Below, piece after piece: positions 47,086-55,400 of a stretch of 64,000 nt of DNA. Within the stretch, counting starts at the first letter, position 1, and the number at the start of each line of letters is the position of its first letter. A model generated the notes under the pieces. That model did no database searches. It was not told the origin of the DNA and was given only the letters and a program-made list of their open reading frames with translations. The stretch comes from Streptomyces ardesiacus (GTDB taxonomy: Bacteria > Actinomycetota > Actinomycetes > Streptomycetales > Streptomycetaceae), in assembly GCF_003112575.1 (NCBI RefSeq), contig NZ_BEWC01000001.1, forward strand, positions 124,001 through 188,000. Direction: 5' to 3'. The position numbers were made by a program, and so were the translations under genes.

Positions 47086-47979
47086 ATGCTGGTACGGCGA
47101 TGGCTGGACGCGGCGGACATCACCGATCCCGTCCTTCGGCACTGCTACACGACGTGCGTACGGGAGTTGGCCACCGCCGACGGAGGGACCGCTCGCTGGC
47201 ACGGCCTGCGCAGCGCCCGCGCAGAGGCTCGGCCGCACGCCGCGGCACTGCTCGCGCACGGGTGCCGTGCCGACCGCTGCGTGGACACCGGCCCGGTCGG
47301 CGACCGTCGGCGCCGCTTCGCCGCGTTCGCCGACGACACCTGGGCGGCGTTCGCCGCCGGAGGCTCCCACGATCCGGTCCTGCACGCCACGGTCCACACC
47401 TACCGGACGTTCGGCCTTCCGCTGTCGGTGGTCGAGGACATGTTCACGGCGATGCGGCGGGACCTCGACTTCCGCGACTTCGCCACCTTCGAGGAACTGC
47501 GCCGGTGGTGCGTACGGATGACCGGCGGCCCGATGGCCATGGTCTACCGGGTGACGGGCGCCGTGGCCGATCCCGCACAGGAACTGCCGGTACGCGAGCT
47601 CTCCGTCTTCGCACAGTTGACGGATGCGCTGCGCGACCTGTCGGAGGACCTCGACGACGGACGCCTCTACCTGCCGCTGGAGGACCTCGACCGGTTCGAC
47701 GTGCGCGCCGAGGACATCAAGGCCAAGCGCTGGACCCCGGGCATGGCCGACCTCATCGCGTTCGAGACCGAGCGCGTCACCGAACGGCTGCACGCGGCTG
47801 CGGAAGTGGACCTGGGTCCCCTGAGCGGCCTCTGGCACGCCCACCGGGAACACATGGCCGTGATCATCGACGCGGTGCTGGCCGCGGGCCAGGACGTCCT
47901 CCACCGACCGGTGCAGCCCCCTCTGGGCACCCTGCTCCACGTGTGGCGCCCTCTCATGCGCACCGTGATCCCCTGCTGA
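47086..47979 (+). CDS. divergent squalene/phytoene synthase-family protein
   Basis: A 297-residue protein that keeps both Asp-rich signatures of the trans-isoprenyl condensing family in altered form. DRCVD lies at residues 63-67, and DLSED at about 184-188 is followed by DDGRLYLPLEDL, which corresponds to the family's second motif. It should condense two prenyl diphosphates head-to-head or act on a related substrate. GAGAGG precedes the ATG at 47086; a TTG at 47065 is also possible. It lies 18 bp upstream of a polyprenyl diphosphate synthase gene, its probable substrate supplier. Sequence is far from standard phytoene synthase. Confidence 0.72.
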   Translation: MLVRRWLDAADITDPVLRHCYTTCVRELATADGGTARWHGLRSARAEARPHAAALLAHGCRADRCVDTGPVGDRRRRFAAFADDTWAAFAAGGSHDPVLHATVHTYRTFGLPLSVVEDMFTAMRRDLDFRDFATFEELRRWCVRMTGGPMAMVYRVTGAVADPAQELPVRELSVFAQLTDALRDLSEDLDDGRLYLPLEDLDRFDVRAEDIKAKRWTPGMADLIAFETERVTERLHAAAEVDLGPLSGLWHAHREHMAVIIDAVLAAGQDVLHRPVQPPLGTLLHVWRPLMRTVIPC

Positions 47980-47997
47980 CCTGTGAAAGGACGAGTC

Positions 47998-48972
47998 ATG
48001 TCCGTTGCCGCGACCCCCGCCGACGACACCTGCATTCCGCTCCTGGAGGCCGAACTGCTGCGCCGGGTGGGCAGCGGCGACAGCCTGCTGGAACTGGCCT
48101 GCCTGGACGCGCTGTTCCCGTCGGGCAAGCTCCTGCGTCCCGTCCTGTGCGTGGAGTCGGCCAAGGCCGTCGGCGGCACCGCCGACCAGGTGCTCGCCTT
48201 CGCGGCCGGCATCGAGTGCCTGCACGTCGCCAGCCTTGTCCACGACGACATCATCGACCAGGACCCGGTACGCCGCGGACGGGCCTCCACCGCCGAGCAG
48301 TACGGCCTCGCCGAAGCCCTGGTGGCGGGCGACGGGCTGTCGATGGCCGGCATCGCGGCCCTGCTCGGCGACGGCCCCGCCGAACGTGTGCTGCACGCGG
48401 CACGGGTCACCGTCGAGGCCCTGCGGCACATGTGCCAGGGCTTCATGCGGGAAACCGAGATCCGCGGCGACCTGACCTGCGGCGTGCCGACCGTCCTGGA
48501 CGTCATGCAGGCCAAGACCGCCGCGCTGACCGGCGCCGCCTGCCAGGCCGGCGCCATCCTGGCCGGAGCAGCCCCCCGGCAGCACCAGGCCCTGCGCCGG
48601 TACGGAGAACGGCTCGGCATGGCCTTCCAGATCCGTGACGATCTGCTCCCCTACACCACGGACGACCGGGTCACCGGCAAAACAGCCACCAGCGACGTCG
48701 CCAACCTCCAACCCACCCTGCCCGTCCTGCTCGCCTACGAGGCCGCGGACGAAACCGACCGCAACCGCCTGGCCGCCGTGTTCCGCGGCGGCACCGACCC
48801 CGTCACCGCGCACCGGGACGTCCTCACCGTGCTGACCCGCACGGGCGCTCTCACCAAGGCGGCCCGGATGGCGTCCTCCTGCGCCGGACAAGCACACACC
48901 GAACTCGCCGGCCTGCCGGACTCCACCCGGCTCGCCGAACTGGCCACATCGGCGGCCGACCGACAGCACTGA
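47998..48972 (+). CDS. polyprenyl diphosphate synthase (first copy)
   Basis: A 324-residue trans-prenyltransferase. GKLLRPVL and the first Asp-rich motif HDDIIDQDPVRRGRAS (near residue 83) are normal. The second is DDLLPYTTD near residue 214, so the last Asp of DDxxD is Pro. It should elongate allylic diphosphates with isopentenyl diphosphate to C15-C20 or longer. AAAGGA precedes the ATG at 47998. It is cotranscribed with the synthase-like gene upstream. A second, more typical copy is at 58018-59046. Confidence 0.88.
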   Translation: MSVAATPADDTCIPLLEAELLRRVGSGDSLLELACLDALFPSGKLLRPVLCVESAKAVGGTADQVLAFAAGIECLHVASLVHDDIIDQDPVRRGRASTAEQYGLAEALVAGDGLSMAGIAALLGDGPAERVLHAARVTVEALRHMCQGFMRETEIRGDLTCGVPTVLDVMQAKTAALTGAACQAGAILAGAAPRQHQALRRYGERLGMAFQIRDDLLPYTTDDRVTGKTATSDVANLQPTLPVLLAYEAADETDRNRLAAVFRGGTDPVTAHRDVLTVLTRTGALTKAARMASSCAGQAHTELAGLPDSTRLAELATSAADRQH

Positions 48973-49153
48973 GCCGGACCACCGCGAGGAGCTGGGTGGT
49001 CACGGGCTTCCGGGTTCGACGATCTGGTGCCGAACGGTGGGCAGGGCGGCCTCCGGGTTGGGAGTATGGCTGAGCAGATGCTCGGCACGAGCTGACGCGC
49101 TCCGCGTCGCGGTCCGGACCACCTGCGACGCGGGTGGTCGCAAAGGGGGAGAA

Positions 49154-49363
49154 GTGGAGATTGAATCGCTGATCGCGGTGCTCGGCAGCCTTACTGCCGT
49201 CTCCGCCATGGCACGGACGATCGCACTCTGGGCCAGATCGCGGCACCCGAAACGAGTAAGGGTCCAAGACGGAGAGGACGAGGTGAGCTTCGATCTCTCC
49301 AACAGGAGCGAGGCGCTGAGGTTCTTGGAGAAGGTCGTCGACCCGGACCGTAAGGTGCGGTGA
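49154..49363 (+). CDS. small protein, EACC1-like
   Basis: A 69-residue protein beginning at a GTG preceded by AGGGGGA. It has an N-terminal hydrophobic helix (LIAVLGSLTAVSAMARTIALW), a basic stretch (RSRHPKRVRV), and a beta strand-helix end (DEVSFDLSNRSEALRFLEKVV). This organisation resembles the effector-associated constant component EACC1 found beside bacterial conflict effectors. It is four bases from a second small gene. Neither neighbour is a known effector, so the assignment is tentative. The 48973-49153 gap before it shows nothing firm. Confidence 0.6.
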   Translation: MEIESLIAVLGSLTAVSAMARTIALWARSRHPKRVRVQDGEDEVSFDLSNRSEALRFLEKVVDPDRKVR

Positions 49364-49367
49364 TCCT

Positions 49368-49727
49368 GTGGCAGCCGCAGTGCAGGTACAGCCGCGAAGA
49401 GTATTCAACTACGACCAGCTCAGTGCGGCCGTCGGAGGCGCGGGAGCCGGCATCAGCACGGCCGCGATCGGCAACCACTTGGACCCGCAGAGCTTCTGGC
49501 GCGACGCCTTTCTGTACGCGGCCCCGGTGCTCGCCATCGTGGTCAGTGTCTTGGTCAACTGGGGATGCGCCGCCGCCGAACGGCGCGAGATAGCCCAGGG
49601 CATCAAGAGGGCCATGGCGACGGTGCAAGAGGAAATTGAAGACCCGACGACGACTCTCGCGCGGAAGGAAGAACTGAGATCGATGCTTCGGGCCCTTCGT
49701 GACGAGAAGATCGCCCATCGCATCTAG
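49368..49727 (+). CDS. small single-pass membrane protein with coiled-coil tail
   Basis: A 119-residue protein. The N-terminal part (residues 1-48) is soluble and Ala/Gly-rich (SAAVGGAGAGIS). One transmembrane helix spans about residues 49-67 (AFLYAAPVLAIVVSVLVNWG). A charged helical segment follows (AAERREIAQGIKRAMATVQE), likely a coiled coil. It starts four bases after the EACC1-like gene and is probably cotranscribed. No family is recognised. Confidence 0.65.
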   Translation: MAAAVQVQPRRVFNYDQLSAAVGGAGAGISTAAIGNHLDPQSFWRDAFLYAAPVLAIVVSVLVNWGCAAAERREIAQGIKRAMATVQEEIEDPTTTLARKEELRSMLRALRDEKIAHRI

Positions 49728-49906
49728 CGTGCTCTCTCACCCCGGAGCATGCGATTCCCACCCGGTCGCGCTCTCCCTCGAAGGCGCGCGGCCGTCGGGC
49801 GCGCTCCCTCGTCCGAGTGGTCCCCGGCCTGCGGGAGCACAAGGACCGCCCTCGTGGGCAGGAGCGGGGTGGCGGGGTCGACCGGGCTCCTCGCCGGCCG
49901 GGGGTG

Positions 49907-51448
49907 ATGATGAGCGGGAATCCGGACGCTGTCCGGGGACGTCCGGGTTCGGACAGCGTGTCCGCCGGTAGGCCCACGACGGAGTTGCCCTCCGATGCGG
50001 TGGCGGCCTGGCGCAGGGTGCTCGGCGAGGCGCACGTGCTCACCGCGCCGGAGGACCGGGCGGCCGCCGGACGCTGTACGTTCCCGGCTCCGCAGCCGGA
50101 GGCGGTGCTGTGCCCGGCCGACGCGGCACAGACTCGGGACTGCTTGCGGATCGCCCATCGCCACGGCGTCCGTGTGCACCCGGTCAGCACCGGCCGGAAC
50201 TGGGGCTACGGTTCCGGTTGCCCGCCCGTCGAGCACACCGTGGTGCTGCGGCTGGCCCGGCTGGACCGGATCCTCGGCCATGACGAGCAGCTCGGTCTGG
50301 TCACCGTACAGCCGGGTGTCACCTTCGGGCAGCTGGCCGAGGCCCTGGGGCAGCGCTCGCCGGAGTGGTTGCCTCCGTCCACCGGGGCCGGGCCGAGCAC
50401 CTCCGTCCTGGCCAACGCACTCCAGCGCGGCCAGGGGCGGGGTCCCTACCAGGACATGGCTTCCCACCTGCGGCGGCTGGAGGTGGTTCGCCCCGACGGC
50501 ACTCGGCTGTCGACCGGTCCCGGACCGGGGCCCGGGCTCACCGGGCTCTTCCTGCAAGGCGGTCCCGGCGTCGTCGTGTCCGCCGAGCTGTGGCTGCATC
50601 CGAGGCCGCGGGCGGGCCGGTCCGTGACCTTCCGGCTCCCCGACGAGCGACTCCTCCCCGGCGCCGTCGACGCCGCCCGGCGACTCCTGCAACGGACACC
50701 GGGCGGTGTGGCCGTGAGCCTGTGGAACCGGGCCCGGCTGGCGGCACAGGTGCTGCCCGCGCCGCGGAGCCGGCTGCCCGAGCACCTCGGCGGGCCGTGG
50801 ACCGGGTACGCCGAGCTGTGGGCCGACGACCCCAGGGCGCTGGACCTGCGGTATGAATCCGTGCTGCGTGCCTTCGCCCCGTACGCCGACCACTGGGACA
50901 GCGACGACGTGACCGGGCACGCCGCCGCCCCGGGTGCTCCCGGGCCGCCGGAAGGCGCTGCACGGTACGACAGCGCCCCGGGCCTGGCGAGTGCCTACCG
51001 GCACAAACCCGGCGGACCGCTGTACGTTCCGGCCGGTCGGGAACGGGACCCCGACCGGGACCGTTGCGGAGTCCTCTGGTTCACTCCCCAGCTCCCGATG
51101 TCGGGTGCCCGGACCGACACCGTTCTGCGGCTGGTGGAACGGATCATGACGGACCGGGGCATGGAACCCTGTCTCGCCCTCCGCCTCGGCGCACGGGACC
51201 TGCGCTGTGTCACCGGGCTCTTCTGGGACCGTGACGAACCGGGAGCCGACGCGCGGGCGCTGGAGTGCCGCCGGGAACTGGTGCGCAGATGCGCGCGCAT
51301 CGGTGTCCACCCCTGCCGGCCGGTCATCGGCGACGACCTGGGGGACGCCGGAAACGAAGGGAGCCGGTTGCTGCTCGATCAGGTCGCCTCGGTACTCGAC
51401 CCGCGGGGGATCCTGGGGGCGCGACCCCGCCGGGGGAGCGGCCGGTGA
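49907..51448 (+). CDS. FAD-linked oxidase (PCMH/vanillyl-alcohol oxidase fold)
   Basis: A 513-residue flavoprotein. The FAD-binding PCMH domain holds PAPQPEAVLCPADAAQTRDC, HPVSTGRNWGYGSG (the pyrophosphate loop), LDRILGHDEQLGLVTVQPGV and PSTGAGPSTSVLANALQRG. The C-terminal half is the substrate-binding cap, ending in the family-like LLDQVASVLDPRGILG. The His normally bound to FAD in VAO members is not obvious. Start ATGs lie at 49907 and 49910. Its stop overlaps the terpenoid-synthase-like gene, so it probably oxidises that enzyme's product or substrate. Confidence 0.85.
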   Translation: MMSGNPDAVRGRPGSDSVSAGRPTTELPSDAVAAWRRVLGEAHVLTAPEDRAAAGRCTFPAPQPEAVLCPADAAQTRDCLRIAHRHGVRVHPVSTGRNWGYGSGCPPVEHTVVLRLARLDRILGHDEQLGLVTVQPGVTFGQLAEALGQRSPEWLPPSTGAGPSTSVLANALQRGQGRGPYQDMASHLRRLEVVRPDGTRLSTGPGPGPGLTGLFLQGGPGVVVSAELWLHPRPRAGRSVTFRLPDERLLPGAVDAARRLLQRTPGGVAVSLWNRARLAAQVLPAPRSRLPEHLGGPWTGYAELWADDPRALDLRYESVLRAFAPYADHWDSDDVTGHAAAPGAPGPPEGAARYDSAPGLASAYRHKPGGPLYVPAGRERDPDRDRCGVLWFTPQLPMSGARTDTVLRLVERIMTDRGMEPCLALRLGARDLRCVTGLFWDRDEPGADARALECRRELVRRCARIGVHPCRPVIGDDLGDAGNEGSRLLLDQVASVLDPRGILGARPRRGSGR

Positions 51449-52419
51449 GCGGGTTCCTTCCCCCGGCCTCCGTAGTCCCACCGCCCCCGGGCTTCGGTGC
51501 GGTGCTGGAGACACCGGAGGTGTCGGCGCTCCGGCGCCGCCTGCACGGCCGGGTGCGGGAGGTCGTAAGCCGGATGCCGCGTCCCCTGGCCGAGGACGTC
51601 GCCGCCCTGCTGGGCCGACACGGCCGGACCCGGACCGCCGACCAGGGAGATCTGTTCGTGCTGTTCCCCGCGCCGGTGTGGTCCTTCCTGCACTGGGTGC
51701 CCGCCGCCGGGCATCCGGACGCCGAGCGACTGCACGCCGCCGCGCTGCTGCTCCATCTGTGGGACGACCACCTGACGGACCGCCAACTCACCCCCGACTT
51801 GGCGGCGTTGCAGTTGCGCACCGAACTGTGGCGGTGCCTGGAGCAGGACGCGGCGGAGCTGTGTGCCGCCTGGGGTGCCGACCCCGGGCTGGTGGCCCGG
51901 CACACCGAGCGGTATCTGTGCGCCACGCATGCACGACGGACGCCCGCCGACCTGGACTCCTACTGTTCCCTCGCCCGTGAGCAGGCCGCGCTGTGGACCC
52001 TGCTGCCCCGGCTGCTGGAGACCGGCGGCCGGACGGAGGCCGGGTGGTCGTCGCTGGTGGAGGACTTCGCCGTGGCGTGGCGGCTGGTGGACGACGCGGC
52101 GGACCTGCGGCGCGACGCGGTCGCGGGGATCCGCTCGGCGGTGTGGTGGGAACTGCCCGCCGCCGGGCGGGCCCGGTGGGACGAGCGGGCCCGCCGCCCC
52201 GGCCGCGACGACGTTTCCGGGTACGTCCTCGGAGACGCGCAGCAGGACGGCTCCGAGGAGGCCGGATGCGCGGAGGCCGTGGGCCGGGTGCTCGCCCGGG
52301 CCGCCGCCCTGCTGGCCGCCGCGGCCGACCGGGCCGCGGCGGCCGGGGAGGAGGGCGTGGCCACCGAACTGCTGACCGCCCGGGCGGGGGTGCTCACATC
52401 AGTGCGCCGGCCGTGGTGA
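51445..52419 (+). CDS. class I terpenoid-synthase-like protein
   Basis: A 324-residue, helix-rich protein. Two acidic motifs fit class I isoprenoid synthases: LLLHLWDDHLTDRQL (near residue 115, DDxxxD) and VAWRLVDDAADLRRD (near residue 220). No match to known cyclase subfamilies comes to mind. It could cyclise a prenyl diphosphate or be a divergent prenyltransferase. GTG overlaps the stop of the FAD oxidase gene (GTGA). Its 3' end overlaps the convergent giant-protein gene by 26 bp. A novel enzyme is possible. Confidence 0.65.
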   Translation: MSGFLPPASVVPPPPGFGAVLETPEVSALRRRLHGRVREVVSRMPRPLAEDVAALLGRHGRTRTADQGDLFVLFPAPVWSFLHWVPAAGHPDAERLHAAALLLHLWDDHLTDRQLTPDLAALQLRTELWRCLEQDAAELCAAWGADPGLVARHTERYLCATHARRTPADLDSYCSLAREQAALWTLLPRLLETGGRTEAGWSSLVEDFAVAWRLVDDAADLRRDAVAGIRSAVWWELPAAGRARWDERARRPGRDDVSGYVLGDAQQDGSEEAGCAEAVGRVLARAAALLAAAADRAAAAGEEGVATELLTARAGVLTSVRRPW

Positions 52420-55400
52420 CGGCGCAGTTCTTGGCGGTCTCCCAGACGTCGGTGGCCACCTTCTCCAGGACCTTGGCCGGGTCCTCCTTCAGGACGTTGA
52501 CCACGTCGTTCCAGGACCGGATGCCGAAGCTCAGTTCCGCTTCGGTGGACACGAGCGTGGTGTCCAGGGCCCGGAGCGAGAACGCGCCGCTGAGCCGGAC
52601 CATCGCCCCCGAGGCGACATCGACCTCGATCTCACCGCCCACGCGCACCCCGACCAACAGGCCGGCGCCCAGGGGGATCCCGGCGATCTGGGCGTCGCGG
52701 GGGAGGGTGATGTCGAAGCCGAGGTCGACACGGGCCCGGGCCTTCAACCCCTGTTCGTTGAGGCGGCAGTGGACCCCCACCCGGACGGCGACGATGTCCA
52801 CGGCGAGATCGAAGGCGAATCCGCCCCTCTCCAGCAGCGCCTCGACGGCGAGGACCTGGTGGCCGAGGAGGGAGAGACTTCCGGAGAGGTAGAAGATCTT
52901 CTCCGGAAGCCGGCCCGCCTTGAGGTCTCCGGTGTCGAGCAGGAACTGCGGGCCTGTGATGCCGTCCCTGCCGGCGAACTTGAAGACGCCACCCAGTTCG
53001 ATGGGTTCCCGCACCTGGCTGCTGACGTACAGGCCGGTGGGCTGGATGCGTACCTGGAACTGCCAGGTGTTGGTGCCGAAGGCGACATCACCCCTGGCGT
53101 AGAAGCCCGGCGCCCAGTTCTGCCCGGTAGCCCTGTTGGTCCAGCCGTCCGGGTCGGCGACGGCGCACAGGGCGACTTCCCGGACGACCACCGAGTCCAG
53201 CGGGCTCAGGGCGGGCGGCGGGTCCGGGGCGACGATCTTGACCAGATCGAGGACCGTCACCCCGCGCTCCGGGGATGTCCCCGTCAGGGAGAAGTAGAAG
53301 GCACTGACCGAGGGAGGGCTGACTCTGCCGTGCACGGCCAGTTCGAGGGAGGCCGGTCCGATGTCGACGGAGCCGCCGCCGCCCAGCTTGAACCCGTCGG
53401 TGCCGTAGCGCATCTCCAGGTAGAAGTACGCGATGTCGAAGCCCTCGATGCCGAACGCGTTGCGCCAGACGGACCGTTGCTTCGACACCGGCGCCAGTGG
53501 CAGGTCCCCGGGCATCCCCCTGGTGGTCGGGACGACGGCTGTGGTGGGCGTGGGGTCCGTGGTCGGCAGCAGGATGTGTCCGGGCCTGTCGAGAGTGACC
53601 ACGGAGAGCTGCTGGGGGGTGGGTTGCCCGGGCAGGGCCGGGCCACCGGCCTCCTCTGCCCTGAGGACGAGGCCGAGGCTGAAGGTCCAGCCGATGTCCG
53701 TCTTCGCCACGTCACCGGCGGCGACGAATCGCAGGCTGGTCCCGGACGGTGACCCGAAGGCCGAGAGGTCCAGGAGGAAGCTGGTGGAGAGCTGGATCTT
53801 CCGGTCCTTGGGCACGATGGTCAGGCTGAGGGCGCCGAACCCGCTACCGGTGTCCTCCTCGCCGATGACGGCGGTGAACTCCGAGTCGGCGATGGAGCGG
53901 GTGAGCCGGGCCCGCAGCCGGATCCCCTCGGTGTCCGGGAAGATCTGCCGCAGGAAGGCGAGCGGTTCCCCGTAGCCGACTTCGGTGAAGAAGGTCAGCC
54001 CGCGGCCCAGCGTCCTGGGCAACGTGTCGGGCAGCTTGGCGTCGGCGTCCAGGGTGACGCCGTCCGCGGTACAGATGGCCAGGCCCGACTTGCGGAAGGT
54101 GAGGTCGCCGAGGACGCCGAGGACGTCGCCCCAGCCCTCGACGTCCTTGGGCGACCACGACCAGTCCCGCTGCCAGAGGGCGGCGGCGAAGAAGGTGCCT
54201 TCGGCGGACCGGCCGGCCTTCCCGGTCAGTGTCAGGGGGTGCTGTGTGCGGGTTCCGAACGTGACGTTCGTGGACAGGCCGAGTTCGTAGTGCACGTCCG
54301 CGGCGGGCTGCCCGGCCATGGCCTTGCCCGCGCGCAACGTGGCCTTGGACTTCTTGAGGACGACCGCCGGAGTCCCGTCGGGCAGTTCCAGCGGGCAGGA
54401 CAGGCGCTTGAGCAGTTCGGTCAGTTCGATCTCGGGGAAGGTCCCCTCCAGGGCGAACGACTGGGGGAGGGTCCAGGTGGCAGTGAAGTCGACGGTCCTG
54501 TCGCCGCCTGCGGCGCCGAGCTTCGCCGTGGCCGACACCGTACCCGTGACCTCGTGGGAGGAGTCCGGGTGATCCGTCGGGTCGTCTGCGGTTGCCCCCT
54601 CCTCTTCCTTCTCACCCTGCTTCTCCCCTCCCTCTTCTCCCTTTTCCTTTTTCCTTTCCTTCTCCTCCTTCTTCTTCTCTTTCTTCTTCCGGTCGAGCTT
54701 CAGGGTGCCCCCGGTCAGCTCCACCTCGGCCGCTCCCAGCGACAGGGACCACGAGGTGGCGACCTTGGCGGTGAGGGAGTACTCGCCGGTCTTGGGGGTG
54801 GCCGAGCCGCTGAACTCGCTCAGCGTCAGGTCGGGGCCGACCGGCACGGAGGGCATGAAGCCCGCGAGCACGTCGGCGAGCTTCGCGGTGGTGTCCTTGT
54901 GCTGGGCCAGTTGGAAAGTGCCGGGCGGAATGCGCGCACTGGCGGTCAAATGGAGCGCCGGGGTGACGGTGAACGTGCCGTACCCGGTCACGGTGGCACC
55001 GCGTTTGCGGGTCAGCGGGCGGGTGACGGTCAGCTCGGCGCCCACCTCGGTCACCTCGACGGACTTCGCGACCGTCCAGGCGACCGTGGGCCTGGCACTG
55101 GCCTTGACGGTGACCTCGGTCACCGCCTCGGTCAGTCCTTCCCTCAGCTTGTCCGGGTCGATGACCAGGCCCAGCTCGGTGAGCAACACGCTGTCGCCCA
55201 GCCCGAAGCCCTGGTCGGTCAGTTGCCGCAGCGCGCTCCCGCTGCCGTCCCAGGAGGCCAGGGACGCCGTCGGCTGGGGCTCGCTCGGCAGCACCTCCGC
55301 GGTGAGGGTCACCTTCTCGGTCCCCGAGGGCAGCGGTGCGCCGACGGTCGCCTTCGTGCCCGGGGCGAGGGTGAGGTCCGCGCGCAGGCGCACCGGGTAG

